Positions 19,039 through 29,161 are shown, counted from the first letter of the stretch. The stretch: DNA of 64,000 nucleotides from Moraxellaceae bacterium (GCA_030646295.1 JAUSND010000002.1:124001-188000), one strand, 5' to 3'. The notes: generated by a model not told the origin, from the sequence alone. A program made the numbers and translations.

Positions 19039-20451
19039 TTACTTTTTCCCGCCCTTGGGCGCCGGTTGGGCGGCCTCCAGGCGCAAGGGCAGAATCATCG
19101 GCTGACCGCGCCGGCTCACCGACATGGGGACAGCCTTGCCGGCCGGCAGGGCTTTTGCCGTCTCGACGAACTGCTGCACGGTGGCCACCGGCTTGCGGTT
19201 GAGTGCCACGATGACATCACCAGGGCGCAGGCCTGCATCGGCACCAGCCCCTTCCACCACCTGCAGGACCACCACGCCCCCTTCAAGCTTGAGCTGGGCC
19301 TTTTCCTGCGGGTTAAGGTCGCGGATGGAGATGCCCATGCGATTGATGTCCGGCTTGTCCGACCGGGCCTTGGCTGCCGCCACATCCTCGTCTTCCGGTA
19401 GGGAGGCCACTTCAAAGCTCAGGGTTTGCGCCTTGCCTTCACGGATCACGTCAAGCGGCAGCTTGTCGCCCACCTTGGCACGACCAATCATCTGGGGCAG
19501 CTCGGAGGAAAGACCAATCTCGCGACCATTGAAGCGGGTAATGACATCCCCCTCCTTCAAGCCTGCCTTCTCGGCCGGCGTCCCCGGCAAGACCTTGGCC
19601 ACAAGGGCACCGGCCGGCTTGGGCAGACCATAGGCCTCGGCCAGATCACGGGTAATATCCTGTGTCACCACGCCCAGATAACCACGGGCCACGTGTCCGT
19701 CACTCTTCAACTGCGCCACCACGTCCATGGCCACATCAATCGGAATGGCAAACGACAGCCCCATGAAACCACCGGAGCGGCTGTAGATCTGGGAGTTGAT
19801 ACCGACAACCTCGCCATCCATGTTCAGCAGCGGACCTCCGGAATTGCCGGGGTTGATGGCGACATCGGTCTGGATGAAGGGCACGTAGGACTCATTCGGC
19901 AGGGACCGCGACTTGGCACTGACAATGCCGGCCGTCACGGAGTAGTCAAAACCGAACGGGGAACCGATGGCCATTACCCACTCGCCCACCTTCAGTTTTT
20001 CCGGGTCACCGATCTTCATGGCAGGCAGGTCCGTTGCCTCGATCTTGAGCAGGGCCACGTCAGAACGCTCATCCGTACCAATCACCTCGGCATCCAGCTC
20101 GCGACGGTCCGACAGGCGCACCGTCACCTTGTCGGCACCCTGCACCACATGGTTGTTGGTCAGTACATAACCGTCCCCGGAAATGATGAATCCCGAGCCG
20201 AACGACTGACGGTCCTTCGGGGCCGGGGCATAACCATATTCCTCGCCAAAGAAGCGCTTGAAGACCTCAGGCACCTCCTGCGGCACCTGGGTTCGCCCCT
20301 TGCTCTTTGACGAGGCACTGATATTGACCACGGCCTTGCTCTGGCCCTCGGCCAGCGGCGTGAAATCCGGCAGTGCCGCCTGCACGGACGGTGCCAACAG
20401 CACCGCGCCAACCATTGCAACCGACATTACCAACTGACGGCCCAGACGCAT
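19039..20451 (-). CDS. mucD: Do-like periplasmic serine protease (MucD/DegP)
   Basis: This is a periplasmic HtrA-type quality-control protease. The product has 470 residues with a signal peptide (MRLGRQLVMSVAMVGAVLLAPSVQA cut in two by a short n-region). The catalytic triad is H in LTNNHVV, D in ERSDVALLK and S in NPGNSGGPL. Two PDZ domains follow. Start is ATG 20451 behind AAGGAGG. Position beside lepA and divergent from nadB identifies it as MucD; unlike in Pseudomonas, no algU-mucA-mucB lies upstream. Confidence 0.93.
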   Translation of the reverse strand: MRLGRQLVMSVAMVGAVLLAPSVQAALPDFTPLAEGQSKAVVNISASSKSKGRTQVPQEVPEVFKRFFGEEYGYAPAPKDRQSFGSGFIISGDGYVLTNNHVVQGADKVTVRLSDRRELDAEVIGTDERSDVALLKIEATDLPAMKIGDPEKLKVGEWVMAIGSPFGFDYSVTAGIVSAKSRSLPNESYVPFIQTDVAINPGNSGGPLLNMDGEVVGINSQIYSRSGGFMGLSFAIPIDVAMDVVAQLKSDGHVARGYLGVVTQDITRDLAEAYGLPKPAGALVAKVLPGTPAEKAGLKEGDVITRFNGREIGLSSELPQMIGRAKVGDKLPLDVIREGKAQTLSFEVASLPEDEDVAAAKARSDKPDINRMGISIRDLNPQEKAQLKLEGGVVVLQVVEGAGADAGLRPGDVIVALNRKPVATVQQFVETAKALPAGKAVPMSVSRRGQPMILPLRLEAAQPAPKGGKK

Positions 20452-20666
20452 GAGAACCTCCTTGAAAGGCAGACCTTGCATGTACAAAAGCAGCGAATGC
20501 CGCAGATGGCCGAAAAATTAGCGATGCGCCAGCCGGCTGAACAGTGGGGAATTGTAAGTAACCATCAGGGACCACTGCGCCATTGCTGCATTTTCGTGAC
20601 CGGCCAGCCGTCGTATACTCGGGGTTCCCGCGACAAGCACGTCGTACGCTTTGGCATCCTCCCCCC

Positions 20667-22268
20667 ATGTCTGATCACCTTTACGACGTCCTCATCATCG
20701 GCAGCGGTGCCGCCGGCCTGACCCTTGCCCTCAGGCTCGATCCCTCCCTGCGCATCGCCGTGCTGTCAAAAGCCGAGCTGACGGATGCCAGTACCTACTG
20801 GGCCCAGGGCGGCGTTGCTGCCGTCCTGGACGAAACCGACTCCACGGACTCGCATGTGGCTGACACCCTGGTGGCCGGCGCCGGCCTTTGCCATGAAGAT
20901 GCCGTCAAGTTCACTGTCGAGAATGGCCCGGATGCCATTCGCTGGCTGATTGATCAGGGGGTGAGCTTTACGCTTGATGCAGACGCGCAGCCTCACCTCA
21001 CCCGGGAAGGCGGCCACTCGCATCGCCGCATCATCCATGCCGCCGATGCAACCGGTCGCGCCATTTCCACAACCCTGGTCAGCCGCGTACGCGAATGCCC
21101 CAACGTGGATCTGCTGGAAAACCAGGTTGCCGTCGACCTCATCACTTCACAGAAGAACGGGCTGCCTGGCCCAAACCGGGTTCTCGGTGCCTATGTGCTG
21201 AATACAGAAACCGGCAAGGTTGATGTCTTTCGCGCCAAGTTCGTGGCACTGGCAACCGGCGGCGCGAGCAAGGCCTATCTGTACACCAGCAACCCGGACA
21301 TCGCGACCGGAGACGGTATTGCGATGGCCTGGCGTGCCGGCTGTCGCGTCGCCAACCTGGAGTTCAACCAGTTTCACCCGACCTGCCTTTATCACCCGCA
21401 AGCCAAATCATTCCTGATTACCGAGGCGATGCGTGGCGAGGGCGCCTATCTGCGCCTGCCAAACGGTGAGCGCTTCATGCCCGACTTTGATGAGCGTGCC
21501 GAACTTGCTCCCCGTGACATTGTCGCACGCGCCATCGACTATGAAATGAAGCGGCTCGGCATTCGTTGTGTGTATCTGGACATCACGCACAAACCGGCAG
21601 AGTTCATCACCAGCCACTTCCCGAACATTTACCAGAAGTGCCTGGAGTTTGGTCTCGACATTACAAAAGAACAGATTCCTGTGGTGCCGGCGGCACACTT
21701 TACCTGTGGTGGCGTCATGGTCGATCTTGCCAGCCATACGGATGTGGACAACCTCTACGCCATTGGTGAAACCTCCTTTACCGGCCTGCATGGCGCCAAT
21801 CGCATGGCCAGCAACTCATTACTGGAGTGCTTTGTCTTCGCCATGGCGGCAGCCCGGGATATCCAGGAGAAAGTAGCCCGAACAGAATCGCCCCCCCCAT
21901 GCCGTGACTGGGATGAATCCCAGGTACGTAACCCTGATGAGGACGTCGTCATCCTGCATAACTGGGAAGAATTGCGCCGTTTCATGTGGGACTACGTCGG
22001 CATCGTCCGTACCGACAAGCGACTGGCGCGAGCCTTGCACAGGGTTGAACTGTTGCAGAGTGAAATCCACGAGTACTACAGCAATTACAGGATTTCCACC
22101 AACCTGATTGAGCTGCGCAATCTGGTCATGGTCGCCGAACTCATCATCCGCTCGGCACTGGCACGCAAGGAGTCGCGCGGCTTGCACTACACACTCGACT
22201 ACCCTGAACTGTCAGCAGAAATTCACGACACCGTTCTTGCACCGGCACCGGCATCTTCAGCACACTGA
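20667..22268 (+). CDS. nadB: L-aspartate oxidase
   Basis: This FAD enzyme oxidises L-aspartate to iminoaspartate, the first step of de novo NAD synthesis. The product has 533 residues. The FAD motif is [13 protein letters not shown] near the N-terminus; further landmarks are [48 protein letters not shown] and [20 protein letters not shown]. The start is ATG 20667; the upstream extension covers the promoter region. It is divergent from mucD. Confidence 0.96.
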   Translation: MSDHLYDVLIIGSGAAGLTLALRLDPSLRIAVLSKAELTDASTYWAQGGVAAVLDETDSTDSHVADTLVAGAGLCHEDAVKFTVENGPDAIRWLIDQGVSFTLDADAQPHLTREGGHSHRRIIHAADATGRAISTTLVSRVRECPNVDLLENQVAVDLITSQKNGLPGPNRVLGAYVLNTETGKVDVFRAKFVALATGGASKAYLYTSNPDIATGDGIAMAWRAGCRVANLEFNQFHPTCLYHPQAKSFLITEAMRGEGAYLRLPNGERFMPDFDERAELAPRDIVARAIDYEMKRLGIRCVYLDITHKPAEFITSHFPNIYQKCLEFGLDITKEQIPVVPAAHFTCGGVMVDLASHTDVDNLYAIGETSFTGLHGANRMASNSLLECFVFAMAAARDIQEKVARTESPPPCRDWDESQVRNPDEDVVILHNWEELRRFMWDYVGIVRTDKRLARALHRVELLQSEIHEYYSNYRISTNLIELRNLVMVAELIIRSALARKESRGLHYTLDYPELSAEIHDTVLAPAPASSAH

Positions 22269-22310
22269 CCTGACCCGGATTTACGCATCAGCCTTTGACA
22301 GCATCAGGCG

Positions 22311-22345
22311 CCCGGGGTAAACCAGTCCTTTAATTTTACCCCGGG
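22311..22345 (+). promoter_or_regulatory. Hairpin before the HerA-like gene
   Basis: Perfect 11-bp stem CCCGGGGTAAA / TTTACCCCGGG with a 13-nt loop. It ends 9 bp before the ATG at 22355 and covers part of the purine-rich ribosome-binding region. It could be a nadB terminator lacking a T run, or could reduce translation of the next gene. Confidence 0.4.
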
Positions 22346-22354
22346 GAAACAGGG

Positions 22355-23845
22355 ATGAGCAGCAAACAGATTCTGATTGGCAAAGGTGAGGCTCCCTGCT
22401 TTCTCGAGGGACGTTATGCCAATCGGCACGGGCTCATCGCCGGCGCGACCGGTACCGGCAAAACCATCACGCTGCAAATACTGGCCGAGGGATTTTCTGA
22501 TCTCGGGGTCCCTGTATTTCTGGCTGACATCAAGGGCGATGTCGCCGGCATTTCACAGGCCGGGACAGAAAACCCAAAGCTGGCCGAGCGCGCCGCCAAA
22601 ATCGGTGTCGACGACTACCGCATGCAGGCCTACCCCGTGGTGTTCTGGGATGTGTTTGGCGAGCAGGGGCACCCGGTCCGTGCCACCATTTCCGATATGG
22701 GGCCACTGCTGCTGGCACGCCTGATGGACCTGAACGATGTGCAGGAAGGCGTACTCACCCTGCTGTTCAAGTATGCCGACGACAATGGCCTGTTGCTGCT
22801 CGACCTCAAGGACCTGCGGGCGCTGGTTTCCTATGCAGTCGACAATACCGCAGAGCTGGGCAAGGACTATGGCAACGTCACCAAGCAGACCCTAGGCATC
22901 CTGCAGCGCGAATTGCTGACACTGGAAACACAGGGCGCAGACAGGTTCTTTGGCGAGCCCGCCCTGAAGCTGGAAGACTTCATGCAGACCACGATCGAGG
23001 GACGTGGCCACATCAACATCCTTGCTGCCGACAAGCTGTACCAGCAGCCACGACTGTACGCCACCTTCCTGCTCTGGCTGCTGTCCGAGTTGTTCGAGAA
23101 CCTGCCCGAACGTGGCGATGCCGAGCTGCCACGCCTGGTGTTCTTCTTTGACGAGGCACATCTGCTGTTCAATGATGCGCCAAAGGGACTGCTCGAAAAG
23201 GTCGAACAGGTTGTACGCCTGATCCGCTCCAAGGGCGTTGGCATCTATTTCGTTACGCAGAATCCACTGGACCTGCCGGATACCGTACTGGGCCAGCTGG
23301 GCAATCGCGTTCAGCATGCCTTGCGTGCGTTTACCCCGCGCGACCAGAAAGCCGTCAAGGCTGCGGCCGAAACGTTCCGGGCCAAACCGGGACTGGATGT
23401 CGCCACCACCATTACTGAAATGGGCGTAGGTGAGGCGCTGATATCCACGCTGGTCGAAGGCGGCATCCCCTCGCCCGTCGAGCGCGCCAAGATCCGCCCG
23501 CCCCGGTCGCGCATGGGAGCCATTACACCGGAGGAGCGTGCAGCCATCATGCAGCGCTCACCGTTTCGCAGCGCCTATCAGGAAACGCTTGATCGCGAAT
23601 CCGCTCATGAAATGTTGAGCCAGCGGACACAACAGCAGGCAACTGCAGCACAGGAAAAGGTCGAGGCCGTTGCTCTGGAAAAAGCGGCAAAAACAGCATC
23701 GCGCACTACAGCAAAAGAGCCTGATACTGTATGGGAAACGGCAGCAAAAAGTGCGGTGCGGGCGGCCAGTTCGGAAATGGGGCGCAGTATCGGACGCCAG
23801 CTGTTACGGGGCCTGTTGGGCTCTCTCAGCAAATCAATGCGCTGA
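22355..23845 (+). CDS. HerA-like ATPase (YjgR/DUF853 family)
   Basis: A 496-residue FtsK/HerA-superfamily ATPase. Walker A is GATGTGKT (30-37) and Walker B is [13 protein letters not shown]; an arginine-rich region and [30 protein letters not shown] follow, typical of the YjgR/DUF853 family. The C-terminal 90 residues are Ala/Gln-rich and probably flexible. No nuclease partner (NurA, SIR2 or similar) is adjacent, so this is the housekeeping type rather than a phage-defence pair. Biological role is unknown. Confidence 0.88.
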   Translation: MSSKQILIGKGEAPCFLEGRYANRHGLIAGATGTGKTITLQILAEGFSDLGVPVFLADIKGDVAGISQAGTENPKLAERAAKIGVDDYRMQAYPVVFWDVFGEQGHPVRATISDMGPLLLARLMDLNDVQEGVLTLLFKYADDNGLLLLDLKDLRALVSYAVDNTAELGKDYGNVTKQTLGILQRELLTLETQGADRFFGEPALKLEDFMQTTIEGRGHINILAADKLYQQPRLYATFLLWLLSELFENLPERGDAELPRLVFFFDEAHLLFNDAPKGLLEKVEQVVRLIRSKGVGIYFVTQNPLDLPDTVLGQLGNRVQHALRAFTPRDQKAVKAAAETFRAKPGLDVATTITEMGVGEALISTLVEGGIPSPVERAKIRPPRSRMGAITPEERAAIMQRSPFRSAYQETLDRESAHEMLSQRTQQQATAAQEKVEAVALEKAAKTASRTTAKEPDTVWETAAKSAVRAASSEMGRSIGRQLLRGLLGSLSKSMR

Positions 23846-23864
23846 GAGCAAAGCAGACCATATC

Positions 23865-24320
23865 TTACTCACGCAGTTGCTTGCCGGGAGGCGGACCCTG
23901 CAACAACCGTACGCGCAGGCGCCGGAAATCATCAGCTGCAATGCTGTCCGCAAAGAGCACCACCCGGCAGCGACGTGGCCCGGCCCTTTCCAGCGCGCGA
24001 AAATCCAGCACCACCAGATAACGCCAGACCATGGCCCTCATGAGGCTCATACGTGCAGTGCTGCCAGCGCAATCAGCCAGCCACCAGTCTCCCGTTCGCT
24101 CATGAAGAAGAACGATACGGGGATCATGGCGCCAGCTGGAAAACTCCAGCCCCAGCAGCACAAGCCATGCCGCAAAAGCCGCCAGCAGCCAATGCAGTGG
24201 CAATACCGCCTGCAACAATGACACCAGTGCCAGAAAATAGAAAAGAATCAGAAGACTGCGCTTGATACGGGAAGGGCGCGGCTCAAGGATTGGGCGCCAC
24301 ACGGAGGCGGATGAGTTCAA
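23865..24320 (-). CDS. ygfX: YgfX/CptA-family inner-membrane protein
   Basis: A 151-residue protein with two adjacent membrane segments (SLLILFYFLALVSLLQAVLPLHWLLAAFAAWLVLLGL) and a soluble C-terminal part, as in YgfX (CptA), described in E. coli as a toxin-like inhibitor of the cytoskeleton, though this is debated. The start appears to be a TTG at 24320: GGAG lies 7 nt upstream on the minus strand, while a GTG at 24302 has no such site. Either start lies inside sdhE, so translation is coupled. Confidence 0.8.
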   Translation of the reverse strand: MNSSASVWRPILEPRPSRIKRSLLILFYFLALVSLLQAVLPLHWLLAAFAAWLVLLGLEFSSWRHDPRIVLLHERTGDWWLADCAGSTARMSLMRAMVWRYLVVLDFRALERAGPRRCRVVLFADSIAADDFRRLRVRLLQGPPPGKQLRE

Positions 24321-24546
24321 TCATTCGCTCCAGTTCGGCATCGGGGACGGGCTCATCCCCCATGAACCAGTGAAACATGTCAATGTCTTCACAGGCGAGC
24401 AGACGCTCAAAGGTTGCCTTGTCGTGATCATTGAGACCCCGGTAGTGTTCTTCCATGAACGGACCCAGAAACACATCCAGCTCTTTCAGTCCCCGACGGC
24501 AGTTCCACACTACGCGGCGTTCATGATCAGTGAGCTCGTGTGTCAT
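24283..24546 (-). CDS. sdhE: Succinate dehydrogenase assembly factor SdhE
   Basis: SdhE (YgfY/CptB) promotes covalent flavinylation of SdhA and FrdA. The product has 87 residues and the conserved features: MRRGxxE-like region seen as WNCRRGLKELDVFLGPF and the acidic ACEDIDMFHWFMGDEPVPD. The common RGxxE motif is intact (RGLKE). It overlaps ygfX and is divergent from ygfZ, the standard arrangement. Confidence 0.95.
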   Translation of the reverse strand: MTHELTDHERRVVWNCRRGLKELDVFLGPFMEEHYRGLNDHDKATFERLLACEDIDMFHWFMGDEPVPDAELERMIELIRLRVAPNP

Positions 24547-24586
24547 GGCATCCTCCAGTAATCCCCCGGGATGCGGAGGCGGGCAA

Positions 24587-24623
24587 ATTATACGCTTGTT
24601 TTTTTGGCGAATGCCCCTATAAC
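24587..24623. promoter_or_regulatory. Overlapping divergent promoters of sdhE-ygfX and ygfZ
   Basis: Plus strand: TTGTTT (24596-24601), 16-bp spacer, TATAAC (24618-24623), directed to ygfZ. Minus strand: a perfect TATAAT -10 (24592-24587) directed to sdhE, with a poor -35. The two overlap, so they may compete. Confidence 0.5.
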
Positions 24624-24681
24624 GTCGCCATGACACTATTGCGTTGACCGCCTCGCCATAACCGCACCCTGGATTCCTGCC

Positions 24682-25677
24682 ATGTCTGTCGCCTGGTCTG
24701 CCCTGCTTGCCTCCCATTCCCCTGCTGCCCACGCTTCCGCCAACGCCAGTCTGGTCCTGGTGCCGCTGCCTGGCATGGCCAGCCTGCAAATCACGGGCCC
24801 GGATACCTGCAAGTTCCTGCAGGGCCAGTGCACCACGGATTTCCGGGAAGTGGAAAACGGCCAGATTCTGCCCGGCGCCATCTGCTCACTGAAAGGTCGC
24901 GCACTTTTCACCTATCGCGCAATCCCGACGACTGACACCGTGCATCTGGTCCTGCCGCAGGATCAGCTCACGGACGCCCACGCCCACCTGAAAAAATTCA
25001 GTATTTTTTCGAAAGTAACGCTGACAGCAGATGCCGGAACACCGCTGCTGCTCGGCCTGCGCGGGCCTGATGCCACGAGCGCACTGGCAAGACTGTCGAC
25101 GGAGCTGCCCGCCCAGGGACGCACGGTCACCAACCCGGCCGACATCATCATTGCGGCATTACCTGACACTGATCGCTACCTCCTGATCATGCCGCAGGAG
25201 CAAGCGCAAAAGGCTCTGGATGCACTGCTGGCAGCCCCGGCGGTCATTGCTACCGAGGCTGACTGGCTCCTTGCCGACATCCGCGCCGGCCTTGCCAGTG
25301 TATCAGCAACAACCCGCGACCAGTTCCAGCCACAGGAGCTGAACTATCCCGCCGTATCGGGCGTCAGCTACAACAAGGGCTGCTATACCGGGCAGGAAGT
25401 CGTTGCCCGCCTGTATTTCCGTGGCAAACTCAAGCAACGCTTGTACAGACTGTCAGCAGCCACCGGAAAAATTGAGGCAGGCAGCGGTATTTATGCGGGG
25501 GAACAGCTCGTTGGCAGTGTGGTCAACGCCGCCAGTAGCGGCGACAACCAGAGTGAGCTGCTCGCAATTGTGAAAAACGCAGCCATTCCAGCCGGTCAAC
25601 TGGCCCTCGGGCAAAACGGTCCGGCACTCACGGTGCTGGACCTGCCCTATACACTGGACACAGCAAAGGAAGAGTAG
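24682..25677 (+). CDS. ygfZ: Folate-binding protein YgfZ
   Basis: YgfZ is a folate-dependent protein that helps make or repair Fe-S clusters of certain enzymes. The 331-residue product has the fold of GcvT and the diagnostic motif KGCYTGQE with its conserved cysteine, in SYNKGCYTGQEVVARLYFRGK. Pairing with sdhE, also a respiratory enzyme maturation factor, is conserved across gammaproteobacteria. Confidence 0.94.
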   Translation: MSVAWSALLASHSPAAHASANASLVLVPLPGMASLQITGPDTCKFLQGQCTTDFREVENGQILPGAICSLKGRALFTYRAIPTTDTVHLVLPQDQLTDAHAHLKKFSIFSKVTLTADAGTPLLLGLRGPDATSALARLSTELPAQGRTVTNPADIIIAALPDTDRYLLIMPQEQAQKALDALLAAPAVIATEADWLLADIRAGLASVSATTRDQFQPQELNYPAVSGVSYNKGCYTGQEVVARLYFRGKLKQRLYRLSAATGKIEAGSGIYAGEQLVGSVVNAASSGDNQSELLAIVKNAAIPAGQLALGQNGPALTVLDLPYTLDTAKEE

Positions 25678-25679
25678 GT

Positions 25680-26792
25680 TTAACGCAAATCTGCCAGAGG
25701 ATGCTCGCCCGTCCATGGTGAGACATAATGGCCGTCAATCCAGCTTTCCGTGATCTCGGCCAGCGTCGCAGGCTGCCAGCGGGGTGCATTGTCCTTGTCC
25801 ACGAGCAGGGCACGAACCCCCTCAATAAAGTCCGGATGACGTGCGCACTGGGTAGAAATGATCAGCTCTTCCCGGAACACTTCGGCCAGCGTCATGGTTC
25901 GGCCACGCTGCCATTGCCGGAAAATCAGTGCCGCTGACGTTGGCGACCCCTTGGCCAGCGTACGGGCAGCACGATCAAGCCAGGGATCATCAGGTGACGC
26001 CGCTGTCAGCGCAGCATAAAGAACCGGCAACTCATCCGAGGCCGCCCTCTCATTTATCTGCGCGACACGATGCTGCAACTCGGATACCGGCATGCCGGGG
26101 CATTCTTCCGCATCCAGCACAGCGGATACCTGGGCCCGACGCCCTGCATTATCCAGGGCCCAGTCCAGTTCGGCCAGCGAGTCGATTACTGCCTGCCGAC
26201 GCTCCGCCGCAACCGCATGATCGGCAAAGCCCGCATACAAGGCATCCGCTGCATTGATATTCACACCGGTCATGCCAAGGAAAAGCCCAAGCCGGCCAGG
26301 CAGACGCGAGAGAAAATACGACCCGCCCACATCGGGATAGAGACCAATCGTGATCTCCGGCATGGCCAGACGTGAACTTTCAGTGACCACACGATGCGAG
26401 GCGCCGCACATAAGCCCGATACCACCTCCCATGACAATACCGTTCCCCCAGACAATAAATGGCTTCGGGAAAGTGTGGATCAGATAGTCCAGCTTGTACT
26501 CTTGCGTGAAGAACTTCTGTGCATACGGGTCTTCAATTCCGTTTTCACGCACACCAAGGCAGATGCGACGTACATCTCCACCGGCACAAAATGCTTTCTC
26601 ACCTGCCCCCTGCAGGAAAACTGCCACCACACGCGGGTCTGTTGCCCAACGTTGCAAGGCTGGCAACAACAGCTCAATCATGTCGAGACTGAGGGAGTTC
26701 AGCGAACGCTCGCTGTTAAGTGTCGCTAGGGCAAGCAATCGACCATCACCAAGTACGCGCTCTTCAAGCAACACAACGGGAACGTCAGACAT
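25680..26792 (-). CDS. Enoyl-CoA hydratase/isomerase family protein, 3-hydroxyisobutyryl-CoA hydrolase-like
   Basis: A 370-residue crotonase-fold protein with the length and motifs of the HIBYL-CoA hydrolase subgroup: AFCAGGDVRRI, KPFIVWGNGIVMGGGIGLM (oxyanion hole), RLAMPEITIGLYPDVGGSYFLSRLPG and the C-terminal extension with FIEGVRALLVDKD. The enzyme acts in valine breakdown. No other branched-chain genes are nearby, so the exact substrate is inferred from subgroup features. It is convergent with ygfZ (2-bp gap) and follows ung. Confidence 0.87.
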   Translation of the reverse strand: MSDVPVVLLEERVLGDGRLLALATLNSERSLNSLSLDMIELLLPALQRWATDPRVVAVFLQGAGEKAFCAGGDVRRICLGVRENGIEDPYAQKFFTQEYKLDYLIHTFPKPFIVWGNGIVMGGGIGLMCGASHRVVTESSRLAMPEITIGLYPDVGGSYFLSRLPGRLGLFLGMTGVNINAADALYAGFADHAVAAERRQAVIDSLAELDWALDNAGRRAQVSAVLDAEECPGMPVSELQHRVAQINERAASDELPVLYAALTAASPDDPWLDRAARTLAKGSPTSAALIFRQWQRGRTMTLAEVFREELIISTQCARHPDFIEGVRALLVDKDNAPRWQPATLAEITESWIDGHYVSPWTGEHPLADLR

Positions 26793-26800
26793 GAAATACC

Positions 26801-27496
26801 TCAGGCAGGCAAAGACCAGTCAATCGGCGCCAGACCATGCGCCTCAAGATAGTGATTGGTTTGCGAAAAATGCCGGCAACCAAACCAGCCACCACGATTG
26901 GCAGCAAGCGGCGACGGGTGTGCTGCTTTCAGCACCAGATGTTTTTTTGTATCAATGAAGCGCCCCTTGCGTTGGGCATAATTACCCCACAGCAGGAACA
27001 CGAGATGCTCACGCTCATCATTGAGCACGCGAATAACCGCATCAGTGAAGGTTTCCCAGCCCCGTCCCTGATGCGAGGCCGCCAAACCGGCCTGTACTGA
27101 CAGCACACTGTTCAGCAGCAGAACACCCTGCTCGGCCCAGTGCGTAAGCTCACCATGGCGCGAGGCAGCAATACCAAGGTCCGCCTGGATTTCCTTGTAG
27201 ATATTGATCAGGGAAGGCGGTGGCTGAACACCACGACGCACCGAAAAACACAGGCCATGGGCCTGGTGCGGTCCGTGATACGGGTCCTGACCCAGAATCA
27301 CCACCTTCACCTTTGACAGCGGCGTGGTGTTGAAGGCACCAAACATTTCCGAACCCGGAGGATAAACCTCCTTGCCCGCTTTTTTTTCAGCATCCAGAAA
27401 CCCGCGCAACTCATGCATGTACGGGGCCAGGAATTCATTGGCCAGAGCATGCTTCCACCCCGACTCCAGCCTCACTCGCTGCAAACTTTCACTCAT
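26801..27496 (-). CDS. ung: Uracil-DNA glycosylase
   Basis: This family 1 enzyme excises uracil from DNA in base-excision repair. The product has 231 residues. The water-activating aspartate D71 lies in GQDPYHG, the uracil pocket asparagine in LLLNSVLSV, and the minor-groove loop is [21 protein letters not shown] with the catalytic histidine. Its start overlaps the end of the TetR gene by 4 nt, so the two are probably one transcript. Confidence 0.97.
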   Translation of the reverse strand: MSESLQRVRLESGWKHALANEFLAPYMHELRGFLDAEKKAGKEVYPPGSEMFGAFNTTPLSKVKVVILGQDPYHGPHQAHGLCFSVRRGVQPPPSLINIYKEIQADLGIAASRHGELTHWAEQGVLLLNSVLSVQAGLAASHQGRGWETFTDAVIRVLNDEREHLVFLLWGNYAQRKGRFIDTKKHLVLKAAHPSPLAANRGGWFGCRHFSQTNHYLEAHGLAPIDWSLPA

Positions 27497-28170
27497 ATCA
27501 ACAACATCGCTCTTAGCTGATGGTGCATGGCATGCCTGACCCTTTCGTGAGTGAACTCCCCGACAGCGCTGAGCATGCCCTCATACTCCAGCCGCCTTAC
27601 CGCGCCAATCAATGAGCGTGCAGCCAGCTCTACCTCATTGGCACCCAGATACTGGAGCAGCCGGATAAAATTTCCCAGCAATCGCTGGTCATGCTGAATG
27701 GCCAACGCATGCATGCGCGCATCTGTCATGGCCGCATAACGGAACGCATGATCCATGATGATGTTGTCACGCAATGTACTGACACGCATGGCAACATAAT
27801 CCGCCCCCATCGCCGCCAGGTGCTCTAGCACCTCCCCCAGCTGATCCGGGTGCTGACGCACCTTCTCCGGATAAGCACTGAGCCAGAGGTTTGCACGGCT
27901 CCAGAACGGGTCGATAAACCCCTCCATCGACTCTTTGGCGTACAAGGTAAATGCATCCGCAAGAAGATCGTGGATGTCCTTGAAATAGTAGGTCGTCGCA
28001 GAAAGGGGCACACCGGCCTCGGTCGCCACGGCCCGGTGCCTCACGCCACGCACCCCCTCCCGTGCAACGATGCGCAATGCCGCATGCAGAATGGCAAGGC
28101 GCCGCTGTTCGCTACCCTCCCGGGCTGCCTTACGGCCCTGGAAGGCAATCGTGGATTTGGACGTCGGCAT
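27493..28170 (-). CDS. TetR-family transcriptional regulator
   Basis: A 225-residue regulator. The N-terminal HTH is [52 protein letters not shown], a canonical TetR domain at about residues 22-73. The C-terminal ligand domain (about 75-225) is not assigned. It overlaps ung by ATGA, an unusual partner. The ligand and regulon cannot be read from the sequence; autoregulation from the AT-rich region upstream is likely. Confidence 0.88.
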   Translation of the reverse strand: MPTSKSTIAFQGRKAAREGSEQRRLAILHAALRIVAREGVRGVRHRAVATEAGVPLSATTYYFKDIHDLLADAFTLYAKESMEGFIDPFWSRANLWLSAYPEKVRQHPDQLGEVLEHLAAMGADYVAMRVSTLRDNIIMDHAFRYAAMTDARMHALAIQHDQRLLGNFIRLLQYLGANEVELAARSLIGAVRRLEYEGMLSAVGEFTHERVRHAMHHQLRAMLLI

Positions 28171-28419
28171 GGCTCAGACCAGTCACATTGAAGCGCGCAA
28201 GGATACCGGTGTCATCCGCGACTGCCCATAGCCTCCACTGCAAATGCTCAGCGTCGGGCAAATGGCCATAACTCCCTGACAAGCGCCCATTTCTTCATGA
28301 CAAACGGTTTACATCTCAAAAAAGTGGATTTTAAGCAAAAAAATCAATACGTTAGCGACACAAGCTGTCGTCAGCATGTGATTTAAGGACGACTTATAAA
28401 CATTATTATTTTTTGAAGT
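28171..28419. other. AT-rich divergent intergenic region
   Basis: About 250 bp between the divergent TetR and WYL regulator genes. The right half is conspicuously AT-rich (runs of A at 28318-28345, TTATAAAC and a T run just before 28420). It must hold promoters for both regulators, but I cannot fix a convincing -35/-10 pair or operator. Confidence 0.4.
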
Positions 28420-29157
28420 ATGGACAGACAAGAAAGACTCAATCACATCATTCGGTTACTGCAGGATCTGTCTCTCAACTCCATGGACCTCAAGGCCCGG
28501 TTTCCCGGTGTCTCCCCACGCACAATCGAGCGTGATCTCGAGCAACTCGCGCAGGAGGGCCGCATACACCAGGTTCGCCGCGACCGCAGCCGAAACCCCA
28601 CCTGGGAAACCAGTGAACGAGCACCAACCATTGAGGTGCGCTGGATGAATGGCAGAACTGCCGCAGCGATCAAACTGATGGAAAACTGCCTCGACTGCAT
28701 ATTGCCAAGCGCACTGCTCGACGATCTGCAACCTTTATTCAGTCGTGCAGATAATGCACTGAAACAGGCTCACAACCGGGAATACGCCTCCTGGCTAGGA
28801 AAAATCCGTATCAAGCCAAGCATCAAGGAAGGTAAGAATGCAGAGGCCGCCAGCAAGCATCTCGGTCTGCTGCAGGAGGCGCTACTGAATAACAGTACCA
28901 TCTCCATCACTCGGCACAGCGACAGCCAATCCCCTCTTCCTGTCGTGCACCCGCAGGGGCTTCTGTTTTCCCGCGAAGGGGTTCATCTTGTCGCAATAGA
29001 GGAAAAGGGAAAGCTACCCTTTCAATTGAATATTCATGACATTGCCGACGTTCGCATACTGGATCAACCGGCAACCTCCCCGGCCAATTTTGACCTCGAC
29101 AGCTGTCTGGCTGTCATCACTGGCGTCAAATCCGTCCTGGAAACGTCCAGCGTGTAG
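28420..29157 (+). CDS. WYL-domain HTH transcriptional regulator
   Basis: A 245-residue regulator with an N-terminal winged HTH (RLNHIIRLLQDLSLNSMDLKARFPGVSPRTIERDLEQLAQEGRIHQVR, DeoR-like) and a degenerate WYL-type domain in residues 150-225 (PVVHPQGLLFSREGVHLVAIEEKGKLPFQLNIHDIADVRILD). WYL regulators often sense nucleic acids or nucleotides and control defence or DNA-damage genes. No defence operon is adjacent here. The W-Y-L triad itself is not intact (HLVAIE replaces it), so the assignment rests on overall pattern. Confidence 0.72.
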   Translation: MDRQERLNHIIRLLQDLSLNSMDLKARFPGVSPRTIERDLEQLAQEGRIHQVRRDRSRNPTWETSERAPTIEVRWMNGRTAAAIKLMENCLDCILPSALLDDLQPLFSRADNALKQAHNREYASWLGKIRIKPSIKEGKNAEAASKHLGLLQEALLNNSTISITRHSDSQSPLPVVHPQGLLFSREGVHLVAIEEKGKLPFQLNIHDIADVRILDQPATSPANFDLDSCLAVITGVKSVLETSSV

Positions 29158-29161
29158 AACA

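Noticed and set aside
19426-20310. 294-codon plus-strand frame opposite mucD
   Set aside because: Antisense shadow of the protease gene; no motifs.
22355-23845. HerA-like ATPase as part of a phage-defence pair
   Set aside because: No adjacent nuclease, SIR2 or DUF4297 gene; neighbours are nadB and ygfX, and the protein matches the housekeeping YjgR type.
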